Assembly: GCA_021234155.1 (NCBI GenBank)
Contig: JAJEKV010000206.1
Coordinates: 992,001-1,056,000, forward strand
Length of the DNA stretch: 64,000 nt
Origin: Isoetes taiwanensis
Taxonomy: Eukaryota > Streptophyta > Lycopodiopsida > Isoetales > Isoetaceae
Direction of reading: 5' to 3'
The position numbers and the translations under genes are program-made. Position 1 is the first letter of the stretch, and each line of letters starts with the position of its first letter. Below, one piece after another: positions 37,315 through 48,970 of this stretch. Below the pieces are notes generated by a model. That model made no database searches. It was not told the origin of the DNA and was given only the letters and a program-made list of their open reading frames with translations.

Positions 37315-37610
37315 ATGGCTATGGCGCCAATGCTACATGTCTTCACGTTTCGACAGAGCACTTCTTTGGAATGGGAAGCTTCATATACTTCTGCCCACGC
37401 ACTGTAAGCTAAAATTTTCCTGCCTTTAATCTCGAATGAGGTATACCATTGGATTTGAAGCCTAATGTTGATTTGATCGGCAATTTTGGGCCTCAGAATT
37501 GTAGATAATCTAAGCAAATTATGCAAGGAACGCCCCATAAACGAGTCTCTTGAGCTTCTGGAGCAAAGGGAAATTAAATTATCTCGAAGCAATGCTTGTT
37601 TTATCTTGGA
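37315..37610 (+). pseudogene. 5' stub of plus-strand PPR gene
   Basis: Contains exon 1 (37315-37403), the intron and the first 114 bases of exon 2 (from 37497) of the gene at 13088-16306. It is cut off at 37610 before the first PPR motif by a dispersed repeat. The splice sites and ATG are preserved, so a short transcript could still start here. Confidence 0.85.
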
Positions 37611-38470
37611 CGACCTAGATCATATGTTTCTACGACCTAGATCATATGCTTCTACGACCTAGATCATATGTTGGAGCCTCTGGGCACCTCTCGTTTTGCT
37701 TATAGTCATTTACGATTGGAGGCGCCTATGATTTTGAAATATGAAATACGATTTCGCCTAAGGTTTTGAGGGAATAGCATACGTCTATACGGTTTTGCCT
37801 AATATTTTAGAATATGAAATACGGGGGCTTGAACCTCTACCAAAATAACTCAATGTCCTAATAAGACTACTTTAAGCAATGTACCCAGTGAGATAATATG
37901 ATTATTTTTTATTTTGAATCTATGTTTTTTTTTATAACAACCCATTCAATTGTTTTAGGGATATATGGTCTATGGTTTTAGGAATTGTTATTTTTACATC
38001 CATATCAAATCCCTCTGGAACCCCCTGTTATTTTGCTACATATTTCTAAACGAGGTGCACCCTGGACTACCACAGTCGTCGGATTCATCGATTCTACGAC
38101 CTAGATCATATGTTGGAGCCTCAGGGCACCTCGTATTTACGATTGGAGGCGCCTATGATTTTGAAATATGAAATACGATTTCGCCTAAGGTTTTGAGAGA
38201 ATATCATACGTCTATACGGTTTTGCGTAAGATTTTAGAATATGAAATACGGGGGCTTGAACCTCTACCAAAATAACTCAATGTCCTAATAAGACTACTTT
38301 AAGCAATGTACCCAGTGAGGTAATATGATTATTTTTTATTTTAAATCTATGTTTTTTTTTATAACAACCCATTCAATTGTTTTAGGGATATATGGTCTAT
38401 GGTTTTAGGAATTGTTATTTTTATATCCATATCAAATCCCCCTGGAACCCCCTGTTATTTTGCTACATAT
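37611..38470. repeat. Dispersed ~450-bp repeat, two tandem units
   Basis: The first unit is preceded by three copies of a 22-bp word, CGACCTAGATCATATG plus a few bases. Each unit holds GGCACCTC, ATTGGAGGCGCCTATGAT, a minus-strand B-box-like GGTTCAAGCCC with a TGGGTACATTGC word about 55 bp away, and ends in AACCCCCTGTTATTTTGC. The same family recurs at 60094-60727 and 63358-63830. The tRNA-like boxes suggest a tRNA-derived origin; no coding sequence is present. Confidence 0.8.
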
Positions 38471-41400
38471 TGCATAGATCCACTTCTACCAGAGAAGAGA
38501 ATCATGATGCACTATGTGATCTATGCATGTAGCCAGATTTGTGTCCAATGCTATGACTATACGGGCCATGCTTCTTAAGGTGTTCTCTGAAATATCTTTA
38601 AGGACATTATTAACTTTTTCAATTCTCCTTTCTTTCTTCTGTCTTTTAATTTGTCTTTCAACCAATATTTGAAATTGCATTTTTCTTCTCATTCTTGAGC
38701 CAGAAGCTCACCATTGCTTTGCCTAGGCCCGACATGCTTTGCAGTTTGAATTTGTTTAGGGTTCATGCTTCATATTATTATTGCATTGCTTCAAGTAATT
38801 GAATGTTTTGCATTGAAAACATCTACATTTGCTTTTCTGCGAACCTGCTCTGCTTGCTGTCAAAACATTGGGATTTAAATAAACGGCCCTGTTTTGAATC
38901 ATGTCCGCTTGATCTTCAGTAGTAGACCTCTACCCCTTCCTGCAGTGATAAAATACCTGGCGGCAAAGATAGAGCATTACTAGCAAGAGAGAGCAAAACT
39001 GAGTAAAGAAGGCTTTGATTCTTTTGCAAAACTACAAGAGGGAGAAAACATTACGGCAGCTTTTAGATGGAAGAAGCTGCTTTTGTACTTCTGCAGTAAA
39101 GGAGGATTTGGTGCATATTTTAAATTGCTTGGTCATATTATGATCACTATAACTACATACTATGTGGTTTTGTTAAAACCATGGATAAGAAAAATGTCGC
39201 ATATCAAGATATTGTATTTGCTAGTATGATCTCACAAATCAGTCGGATTGTTGCCTTCTTTTTTTTAATCCTATTATTTAAATTTAGTTTTTCCGATTTG
39301 AGAGAAAAGTTTTTGGTTTTTTTTTAAAGGTGGATTTCCTAAGGTTTTAATAGTTTTGGCAGTCGGTAAAAAAATCCGGCAATCCAAAAATCGAAAGAAT
39401 TCTTTTCTTTAAGGGGTCTAATTTTCCTTTCCAATGAAAAAAATGAGATACGTGCAGTTGTTGCCCAGATTAGGAAGTTTTTGTCATGATTGGTGCATTT
39501 CTAATCTAATCTAATCCGGCATGAAATTGTATGCATTGGCTTTCTCCTTTGGGCGCCCTTGCTATAGAGGATCATGTTCATGAATCGTACGCAGATCGGC
39601 CGCCATAGCCAAGATTGCTCTTTTTTCAAGCTCAGTAACCAAAGCATGCACTATTTTGGCATGAGGATTGGGCATGCATGCCATGAAGCCTTGGCTCCAA
39701 GATCCGGCTCAGGATCTATTATCCTTTGTGGTTTCTATTTCCCAGTACGTCTCCCTTCAGGAAATTTTCATGCAAAATGCTTCTAGCTATAGTATTTGGA
39801 CGATATCCTTTCAGTCACTATTTGATTTTGGCTATGGTGCTACGTTTTGGGTCATGCTCAGCAACAGGTATCATAAAACTAGGAGAAGCCATAGTCATTA
39901 TAATGCTCCGCGTTTTTCTTTTTAATACGTACAACAATTTGGATATGGATATTTGCATGTCTAAGATGGATGCAGCTCATGTATGGTTACGAGAACTGCC
40001 CTAAACTTTTAATATCAAGATAATCTGAGTTGGGGAAGGCCAATCTGTCATACATCCAGCTCTAGCATACAATTTCGCCTCTGACTTGAGCTACCTCCGG
40101 TAATTCGTCTCAAGTAATTTCTTTTTTGCCTTCTTCGTCTTTGAATTGAGTGCATTCTTCTGTCATTTTTAGAACTTGCTACAAGAATGGCCAGATCTGA
40201 GAAAGAAGTGGCCATTTATAACATACGTCTATTTTACATCAACGGTAAAGAATCCTTTATCTTGATCAAATATGCAACAAAGAGCAGCCACAAATTGTAA
40301 GGCTTAATGCACAAAGGTGAAAACTTATAGGACAAGAATGTCACTGCTTTGTTAAGGCAATGGTGCAGTATTGTTTTAGATACCATTCCAGCAAATGCAC
40401 GAATGTAGAAGGACAATGAAATCAGTAATCATATGCTGACTATTATCCAAACCCTGCGTCTAGATTGTTTACAATAAGAGCATCATGAATATAACGTGAT
40501 GCAAAGATCCATTGAAAGGGGCTGCTCCCATTTGTTTCCATATTTTCTTTCATTCTGATTGAAACGGTCATCACTTGGCATGCATGCCAGGATTGCTTAA
40601 GATCATAGACCTCTGAGCATTCAGGTACCTTTGATTGATTTCTATCAAACTTTACTTTATGATTGTTGTTTCTTAACAGCTCAACCACATATTTGGCTTC
40701 TTTATGGGAAAGATATCCAGCTAAGACATTTTGTACTAGCTTTATTGGATATTTTTTATAACTTTACTGCATCTGTCAGGTACATCAGGCATCCTTTGAT
40801 ATACTATTTTTTTAGAATTTCTTACGAATATCGCATATTAGTCTTTGGAGTAGCAATTACTGTGATTGCAGTAATAATGTTGTGCTAAATTTTACAGGTG
40901 GATTTATTCTATAACTTATCTTTTCTCAGTTGCAGAAGATAATTGCTGAGGTAAATGGATAATTCTCTACCCATAAAACCATTGTTACCATTGCAAAACT
41001 ATAGGTTAACAAGCTACATTTGTGTGTTTCAGCATTGATACGACCATGTTTGTGGTTCTGGTCTGTTCATGAGCTACAATATGATTAGTGAAAACATCTA
41101 ATGCGATGATTTTGAGTCTTTGGTTCTTTATATTCACGGATGCTACATTTTTACTTGCAGGTGATGCTGATTAAATTCAATCTTGAATAACATCTTTAAG
41201 TCTGTTAGAATCAAGATCAATTCATTTTGGCTCTCTTAGAGATTGATTTCATGCATGTGAGGACCCAATGAACCATGATTAGAAGCCTGGTGATAGCCAA
41301 TTTCAGAGTAGGGTTGCTTATGTTCCGTTGTAATGCCTTATAGGTCGGAAAATAGAGATCGTGGAGCAAGTGATACAAATGGTGGATGTGGAAAGGAAAT

Positions 41401-43850
41401 TGACATGGTTGAGGCATCATTTTGCTACGTGGTCCTCTGGCATCGTTAGCTCCCTTTGGAGATGGTCTGAAGCTTCTATACGATTGTATGCTCTTCTATC
41501 AGTGCTGAGGAGAAATAACATGTGCATATTATTTGCTACGGCTTCAATAATCTTTCTTCTATGGCAATCAGATTTGTGGCATTTTGGGGAATTCTCCCAC
41601 TCTTTTAATGAGCGGAACCATCTATGGTTCCCAGCATTTGCTGCAACATTGTACTTGGTTAAGGGAGATTGACCTTATGTTTTTGAGTAGTTTTTTGTTC
41701 TCTAAGCAAACTTTGCAGGAGGACATAGCATTGATGAAACAAATGATGGATACATGGCGCTTTGTAATTTCTTCGTCTTGAATGTTTCCAGGTTTACTTC
41801 CTTTGTTGTTCTTGAACATTTGCTGCCGAGGTCTTATGCCTATTGGAAAAAGCACAGAAAATGCGGGTCAAAATGGTGTTGGAGGCAGTGGCTTGAAAAA
41901 TGGCTAGAGTATTATAATTCATGAGGATGGGCAGACAAATGGGCAACTTAACTGGAAGTTGGTTGTGCTCATTATTAACATAAAAGGTACATTGATGCCT
42001 AGAATCCAATTACGCTGTTTAACCCGTTCTATACTGAATATTGAATGTAATGCAATATTTAATGCTTATCCAAGTATCATATTTTATTCTGCTTGGTTAA
42101 TGGATGTGGCCTGTAACTCTGAGGTAAAAAAATGACTTACTTTGGCTATTCAAACAACATATATTGTTGGGTTCTAAACCTTTCAAATGGTTAACAATTC
42201 GACAATTTGATGTGCATCTCTAAGTTACTCTTAAGGTATTTATTGCTTATCTTTTGGATTTGTTTCTCTCCTTTGATTGTGCATCTTTTATGCTTGGATC
42301 CCATGATGTATTGTAGGTGGCAACATGGTAATAGGATTTTGGGGACAACAAATATGATTTGAGCATATTATTGTGAATTTGGTGAGCATGCAGTAGTCTC
42401 TAATAGAAACAAAGAAATAATGCATGCTTATGGTGAAGAAAGAGATAAGGCGTCATCTCCAGGGTCAACCAATGTCACTATGTCACTTTTGTGCATGTGT
42501 TTATTAAGTTGATCATTGCCAAGGATGACATTTAAATTTTCTGTTGATATGGCTTCAAATATATTGTATAATGTTCAAAGCAGTGTTTTTTGCATTCAAT
42601 GCATTTCATATTATAAAAAAGGGACTTACCTCATGATTGTCACAACCTTGCCATATTTCACGGCTTTAGAATCATCCATAAACCCATGATGAAACAAACT
42701 GTTATATATGCACTTCTTCGCTAGGATTGCATTCTCAACTAAGTTTAAGCAATTTAAAGCAATTTGAATAGAATGCAATTGAAAAGATTTTGTGTGTGAT
42801 CCTAGATCATGCAAAGAAAACTATTAATTTTAGATTATACAAAGAAATAGCTTTTGAGCCTGGGAGCTGGGGAGTCCAAATAGCTATACGCTTAAAAGTG
42901 TTGAATGGAGAGGGTTTTGGGCTAAAAACATGGATCGGCAGTGTTACATGTTTTCAACCTTTAGACATTTCAAGTTAACACAAGATCCCTCGACATTGAC
43001 ACATAGAACCAACATAATGTATTTAAGCTCTTATTAAGATTTTGTCTATTTTGCACCATATAGTCAAATAAAATTTTGGTTTAAAATATAGTAAACATAC
43101 CCTTCACACAGGCCCGACATTTATTGTATTTAAATAGATAGTTGAGATTCTTGCAAGGCACATACTAACATACCCCTTCAAATTTCACCTAGCTATGGCA
43201 AGTTTTGCTCCTAATCCAATAACAATTTCCATATAGACATATAATATATAGTTCCACAAAACATTATTGTGTAGTTTAAACATTAGAAAGAGCTTGAACA
43301 ATGCAGGCACACCTCAATACTAATCTTACTATGCTATTGAATATTGATAAAAAACATGATTCTATAGTCATGTATAATAGACAAATTCATCTGGAAGAAA
43401 TAAATAGACAACAATAAAACTCAATTCTAACATCTCCACTCTTCCATTCATGTCAATCTCCTTTCAAATTTTGCAAATGGAGCACAGTGATAAAATGATG
43501 TCTGCATTTGCCATACTCAATTTTTTCACAACCATCAGGCACATAATCACAATAAAATCATAAGTAATCCTGCATGCACCTTCCTCCAAAGTAAAGATGG
43601 GCACACAACTTCAACTATAATTGTTGTCGATTTCACATTGCAAGGCAAATCTCTAGAGGTTGCTAAAGCCCGACAGAGCCTCACCATAAAATCATTTTGA
43701 TAAAACTATTATAAAAAACAAAAGATCACGCACTACAAAATATATGCAATCAAGCAAATTAATTCCTACAAAGTGGCTTCTCATATTTATCAACAAATCT
43801 TAAAGGGTTGCTCCATATTACCGTTTTCCCCTCTAAGCCACACTATTCAT
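38471..43850. other. AT-rich intergenic sequence
   Basis: No recognisable protein or RNA gene over more than 5 kb. Several short frames (for example 39574-39786, 40631-40888 and 41361-41672) are hydrophobic or random and lack neighbours in phase. A degraded relative of a Helitron 3' end ('gctaaagcccgacagagcc...accataa') is at about 43660-43690, so part of 42-43.9 kb is probably old Helitron DNA. Confidence 0.45.
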
Positions 43851-43883
43851 TCTATCCAACAATGAATCAACCACCTCTTCAAA

Positions 43884-43922
43884 TTGTTACTAAAGCCCGG
43901 CAACGCCGGGCACCATAACTAG
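43884..43922 (+). mobile_element. Helitron 3' terminus
   Basis: GTTACTAAA is followed by a perfect 7-bp hairpin (GCCCGGC, AAC, GCCGGGC; 43895-43911), seven bases, then CTAG (43919-43922) and T. A GC hairpin about ten bases before CTAG|T is the classic Helitron 3' end. The element extends to the left; its TC start was not located. Non-autonomous or decayed, since no Rep or helicase motif lies upstream. Confidence 0.8.
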
Positions 43923-44329
43923 TTTTATCTAATAACTTAATAATTTAGTATCAAACGAAAGGCATGTTGCATGTATGTGGGAAATGTTTGCTGCTTCTTT
44001 AATAATGTTAGGCTTATACTATATAAAGTAGAAAAATGGGTTGTGTTTGTTGCAATCTAATTTTTTTCAGGTTGACCAAGGTAACTATGCCAAACAGACA
44101 TTGCCTTCCATTGAAGCCCCCAAAACATAGCCAGAGAGCCTTTTTTTCTTATTGCTTACGGTTTCTTTTCTGTGACCTCTATGCCCTTTTCTTGCCTTAT
44201 TTGGTGCTCTGGATTTGTTGTTCTAGGGCCTCAAACTCTTTTACATTCTTTTTTTATGGTTGTACTCTCTTACATTCATTTTTTATGGCTACTGGAGTTG
44301 CTACATATCACTTGATGAGATACTTTTAA

Positions 44330-44398
44330 CGAGATTAACGAACGAACGAACGAAGGGAGGGAGGGAGGGAGGGAGGGAGGGAGGGAGGAAGGAAGGAA
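44330..44398. repeat. Compound microsatellite (AACG)n(GGGA)n(GGAA)n
   Basis: A run of AACG units is followed by about seven GGGA units and then GGAA units. Confidence 0.95.
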
Positions 44399-45139
44399 GC
44401 TTGCTTTAACAAATTATTGGAGGAGTTCTGAACATCTTTCTTGGACTAGTCGCAACAACCATGTTGGAGAAATTACATAAAAAAATGTAAATTTGCTGGA
44501 GTTTTTGACATGATCTTGGTCAAATATCAAACTCGAACCTGTAGGAGCGTTTATTTATAATCAATTTGAAGGTCGGATAGGAGGATGTGGTACAACCATG
44601 TGTTCAGAGGCAAATATTGAGAATCAGTATAGTTGCGAAACTGTCGAGTATCAGATGATGTGTTGTTTTGATAATTTGTTAAAAGCTAGCTATGAGCCTA
44701 ATTCGTTTATGGTATATATCTCACTTTTTATCAGGAACACTTGATACACTATGCAGGAATTATGCAATAAAATGTACATGATGATGCAACTCATAGATGT
44801 TACAAGAAATTGTTGAGAGTGGTTATGCTCCAATGTTGCTGGATTCAAATTCCCTCTGGCATTAAAGGTCCACAAAATCTTAGATTCTTTGATGTAATGC
44901 TTTCCTTTTTACACTTGAATACATGTTACCATTTGATTCATGCACAATTGTTGCATAGCACTGCATGAATTATTAGATCAGTAGCTGGGTTGTGCCATGT
45001 GGCACTTCGTCACTAAACTATAATATGAAAGCCAGATGTGGCCACCTTTGGAATAGATTGAAGTTTTTACAAATCGAGTGACTCCAAAACGAGAAGGAAG
45101 TATTCAAAGTTCAAAAATCTGGACGTAGCCTTCATTAAG

Positions 45140-46735
45140 ACAAAAAATGCAAGGTATGTCTGTATTGCAACTGTTGAAGCATTTCGTAATATTAGCAACG
45201 TTAGTATTCTTGCGTGCCTATGCATTTTTGTCTATCAATCTCTTACAAAATGTAGGGATAGAATTGTACTTGTTTATCCATCTATTGCAAAATGTAGAGA
45301 AAGAATGTGTGCTACATCTATGTTTATGCTTATCTCTTCGAGAATGGAATTTTTGGGGTTCGAATCTTCTATAATCTAGTACATTTCTGTTGTTAGTATA
45401 TGCATCGCAGTGCAAGAGCATGCCTTGGGTTATTGTATGTATCTTCTTTTGACAATACTATTTGCTGAGCTATTTTTATACCTATTAAGTTGTTCATTGA
45501 TTGGATTTTGTATTGGCTATGAGTTGGAAAATACAAGTCGTGTAGTTTTTAAGTTGCAGCTTACAAGCTGTGGAAGCACCAAAATGGTTTAGATGAACAA
45601 AGAAACACTACAGTTAGATGAATTCATTCAATTGGACTCATTCAGTGGTTTGGACTCATTATCATCATTGTTACAAAAAGAATGTGCGATACATCTATGT
45701 TTATGCTTATCTCTTCGAGAATGGATTTTTTGGGGTTCAAATCTTCTACAATCTAGTACATTTCTGTTGTTATATATGCATCGCAGTGCAAGAGCATGCC
45801 TTGGGTTATTGTATGTATCTTCTTTTGACAATACTATTTGCTGAGCTATTTTTATACCTATTAAGTTGCTCATTGATTGGATTTTGTATTGGCTATGAGT
45901 TGGAAAATACAAGTCGTGAGTTGCAGCTTACAAGCTGTGGAAGCATCAAAATGGTTTAGATGAACAAATAGACACTACAATTAGATGAATTCATTCAATT
46001 GGACTCATTCAGTGGTTTTGGACTCATTATCATCATTGTTACAAAAAAATTTCAATTGTTATATATGCGTCGCAGCGCAAGAGCATGCTTTGGGTTATTG
46101 TATGTATCTTCTTTTGACAATACTATTTGCTGAGCTATTTTTATACCTATTAAGTTGCTCATTGATTGGATTTTGTATTGGCTATGAGTTGGAAAATACA
46201 AGTCGTGTAGTTTTTTAGTTGCAGCTTACAAGCTGTGGAAGCACCAAAATGGTTTAGATGAACAAATAGACACTACAGTTAGATGAATTCATTCAATTGG
46301 ACTCATTCAGTGGTTTGGACTCATTATCATCATTGTTACAAAAAGAATGTGTGCTACATCTATGTTTATGCTTATCTCTTCGAGAATGGAATTTTTGGGG
46401 TTCAAATCTTCTACAATCTAGTACATTTCTGTTATTATATATGCATCGCAGTGCAAGAGCATGCCTTGGGTTTTTGTATGTATCTTCTTTTAATAATACT
46501 ATTTGCTGAGCTATTTTTATACCTATTAAGTTGCTCATTGATTGGATTTTGTATTGGCTATGAGTTGGAAAATACAAGTCATGTAGTTTTTAAGTTACAG
46601 CTTACAAGCTGTGGAAGCACCAAAATGGTTTAGATGAACAAATAGACACTACAGTTAGATGAATTCATTCAATTGGACTCATTCAGTGGTTTGGACTCAT
46701 TATCATCATTGTTACAAAAAAAATTCAATCCTCTT
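45140..46735. repeat. ~370-bp tandem repeat, about four units
   Basis: Units begin around 45300, 45680, 46045 and 46345, with a partial end at about 46735. Landmarks are TTATCATCATTGTTACAAAA, CATCGCAGTGCAAGAGCATG and GATTGGATTTTGTATTGGC. The third unit lacks about 90 bp. Three units keep a 75-116-codon frame rich in Leu, Phe and Cys with a hydrophobic segment (ILFAELFLYLLSCSLIG). The frame is carried along by the repeat and I do not call it a gene. Confidence 0.85.
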
Positions 46736-46744
46736 TATTTACAA

Positions 46745-46785
46745 CTAGTTATGGTGCCCGGCGTTGCTGGGCTTTAGTAACATTT
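46745..46785 (-). mobile_element. Helitron 3' terminus, inverted partner
   Basis: On the minus strand the sequence reads GTTACTAAA, a GC hairpin (GCCCAGC, AAC, GCCGGGC; one mismatch), ACCATAA, CTAG, T. It is the same family as 43884-43922, and the element body lies at higher coordinates. The sequence before the hairpin is also related between the two copies. Confidence 0.78.
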
Positions 46786-47340
46786 TAAAGGGGTGATGGT
46801 TTTTCATTCCTGCATTGTTTGTTCAGGTGGTAATTTTTATATGGTTAGGTCTGGGTCGGCTTTAGGATGTGAAATAATGTTGAAGCAATGAACACTTTTG
46901 AAAGTAGAACTATATGATGTGCCATGATTTTTCCTTGATGCTCTTGGCAACGATTTCGATTAATTGAAACAGTGATCCAAAATAATTTAAGTGCATAACA
47001 ATGAAGTTGGAAAAGGATTGAATGGAGGGTTGGAAGAACCCCTAAACCCATAAAGAATATGCCATTGCAATGAAATGGGTTTCAAAAAATAGCTTAGAAA
47101 TATTGTTTTGAATGATTAAAATCAGATGGTATAATCGTTTTTAATAAAGTTGTGATCGTTAACCAAACAAAGAGTGGACATATGTAAGAGTATGAAATAT
47201 TTGTAGTTCCTAACCAAACACCAAACAAATGGAGGATGTAAAATGCACTCTTTTACCCATGTCAATATTGCTTTATTTGAATTAAGCCTCTAAAAGATAT
47301 TTGAATCCTACATAATTCTCCTCATGTAAGGAATTTAATC
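46786..47340. other. AT-rich body of the minus-strand Helitron copy
   Basis: No coding region. Presumably part of the element ending at 46745; its 5' end was not identified. Confidence 0.35.
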
Positions 47341-48413
47341 GCATCGATCCGAGACATCGGATCGACATTCTAGAATGGGGCAAGCATGCATGTCTTGTAT
47401 GCATGCATGCGGCGCATGCCCTTTCTGGTTAGGGTTTCGCTATTTTAGGCGCGGTTCTGCATCAACGTCTCATCGGCGCTTCCTCTTCTCTCAGCAGTAC
47501 CTTATTCTCTTTGAATTGTTTCCAGGCAGGGGAGGGGCTTCTTCCTGCTTGGTTTGGCCCATTGGCGTTTACGTCATCTTTGTGGCATGTCCTTTCTCGG
47601 CCTCGGCCCTTCTTTAGCCTTCATCCTGTGACCTTCGTCCTCGATTCTAGTTTGATAAGGAAGTTCTCTGGTATTCGGGCGGTTTGTTGGTTTCATGCGA
47701 GCCCCATTCTAGAATCGCATCGATCCGAGACATCGGATCGACATTCTAGAATGGGGAGAGCATGCATGTCTTGCATGCATGCATGCGGCGCATGCCCTTC
47801 ACGGGTTAGGGTTTCGCTATTTTAGGCGGGGTTACGCATCAAGCGTCTCATCGGGCTTCCTCTTCTCTCGCCAGATTACCTTATTCTCTTTGAACCCACC
47901 CTCCCCCTTCTTTGTTTATTGTATTGTGCACAAATTTCTGTTTATCATGTTTTTCTTCCACCCGCTGGGTGATGCTTTTTTCCACCCCCTGGGTGATGCT
48001 ATCCTCTGGTATGTTTGTGTTGTCTCGTTTGTTGTGTTGGTGATGTGCAGGTACAGGTTAGCGAGCGGCATCTGTTTCGACTTCTCCATGCGGGGGTTTC
48101 TGGGAGCGATTTCTATGCCTTACGTTTGTCCAAGCCCCTTGCCGAAGGCTTATCACTAGGGTTTTTCCTCGAAAACCCGAAAGGGCGGGGTTTTTTAATC
48201 CCGGTGATAAGCTTTCGGCAGGTACATCAGCCACACATCTATTAGCATTGTATTTTTGGGGTCCAAATGATATAATTGGATTTTCCCTTTATTTTTCGTG
48301 GGTAGTTCGCATGTGTGCGGCTGCCCACTGTCCACCATTGTAGAAAATCTGCTGAGATGAATGAGAAGCCTATCTACGGTTTGTTGGTTTCATGCGAGCC
48401 CCATTCTAGAATA
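47341..48413. repeat. Tandem units bounded by inverted ATTCTAGAAT ends
   Basis: The block beginning CGCATCGATCCGAGACATCG at about 47350 recurs at about 47714. Each is followed by ATTCTAGAATGGGG and a CATGCATG-rich stretch, GGTTAGGGTTTCGCTATTTT and a CTC/T-rich region. Each unit closes with an inverted copy, GCGAGCCCCATTCTAGAAT, at about 47697-47715 and 48395-48413. They look like two TIR elements side by side, the second enlarged by an insertion that includes the foldback at 48141-48219. No transposase is present. Confidence 0.7.
48141..48219. repeat. 79-bp foldback element
   Basis: GCCGAAGGCTTATCAC (48141-48156) pairs with GTGATAAGCTTTCGGC (48204-48219), with one mismatch. The interior holds CTCGAAAACCCGAAAGGGCG. 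It may be a tiny MITE or a stem-loop transcript. Confidence 0.75.
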
Positions 48414-48639
48414 AATCTTCAATAATTTGCTTCGTATGTGATTTATAATGAAGATGTGATTTTGCACATGAAGTAGGCCGTTCTAAATGTCTAGATAACC
48501 AATAACTTTCCTCTACAAAAGGTCCATGCATATACTTCTGCAAGCCATGCATTAAGCATAGTAAATGGTTCAGGTGGGAAAAATGATGTCAAATGCGACA
48601 TTACTGTTCTACCTATCTACATAATCTATCATTGGCCAT

Positions 48640-48866
48640 AATTATGCCTATTGCATTTTATAGATCTGTCTTGCATAATCCAGGTGCTTCTCATTCGCCC
48701 ATCCTTGAGCCCAACTGAGAAGATCATCCTCTTTGTTTCATCATCTTTGAAGCTAATTCTGCAGTGCATAAAACGTACTTCATATGTTGGCACAGTATCA
48801 CTCATACGTGCAAGATTACGAACATCAGAAACTTTCTGCCCAATGAATTTGTTTTTTTGCAGCTAG
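48640..48866 (-). pseudogene. Exon-like fragment of an unrecognised gene
   Basis: On the minus strand an uninterrupted frame follows a possible acceptor ('attgggcag') and reads KVSDVRNLARMSDTVPTYEV, later FSVGLKDGRMRSTWIMQDR. The composition is protein-like (charged, few Ser/Leu runs) and unlike the AT-rich surroundings. The upstream 100 bp (48792-48890) is tandemly repeated at 48891-48970, so part of the exon is duplicated. No adjoining exon could be joined and I do not know the family. Confidence 0.35.
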
Positions 48867-48970
48867 ATGAATATCTAATTCACACATAAGGCACAGTATC
48901 ACTCATACATGCGAGATTACGAACATAAAAAACTTTCTGCCCAATGAATTTGTTTTTTGCAGCTAGATGA

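Larger units (their letters stand above)
36629..37610. repeat. Segmental duplication, copy 2
   Basis: Compact partner of 10490-13383. It lacks the 253-bp and 1659-bp blocks of copy 1. Junctions with unique DNA are abrupt: at 36629 it continues into the minus-strand PPR body, and at 37610 into a 22-bp triplet repeat (CGACCTAGATCATATG...). Few base differences separate the copies, so the duplication looks young. Confidence 0.9.
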
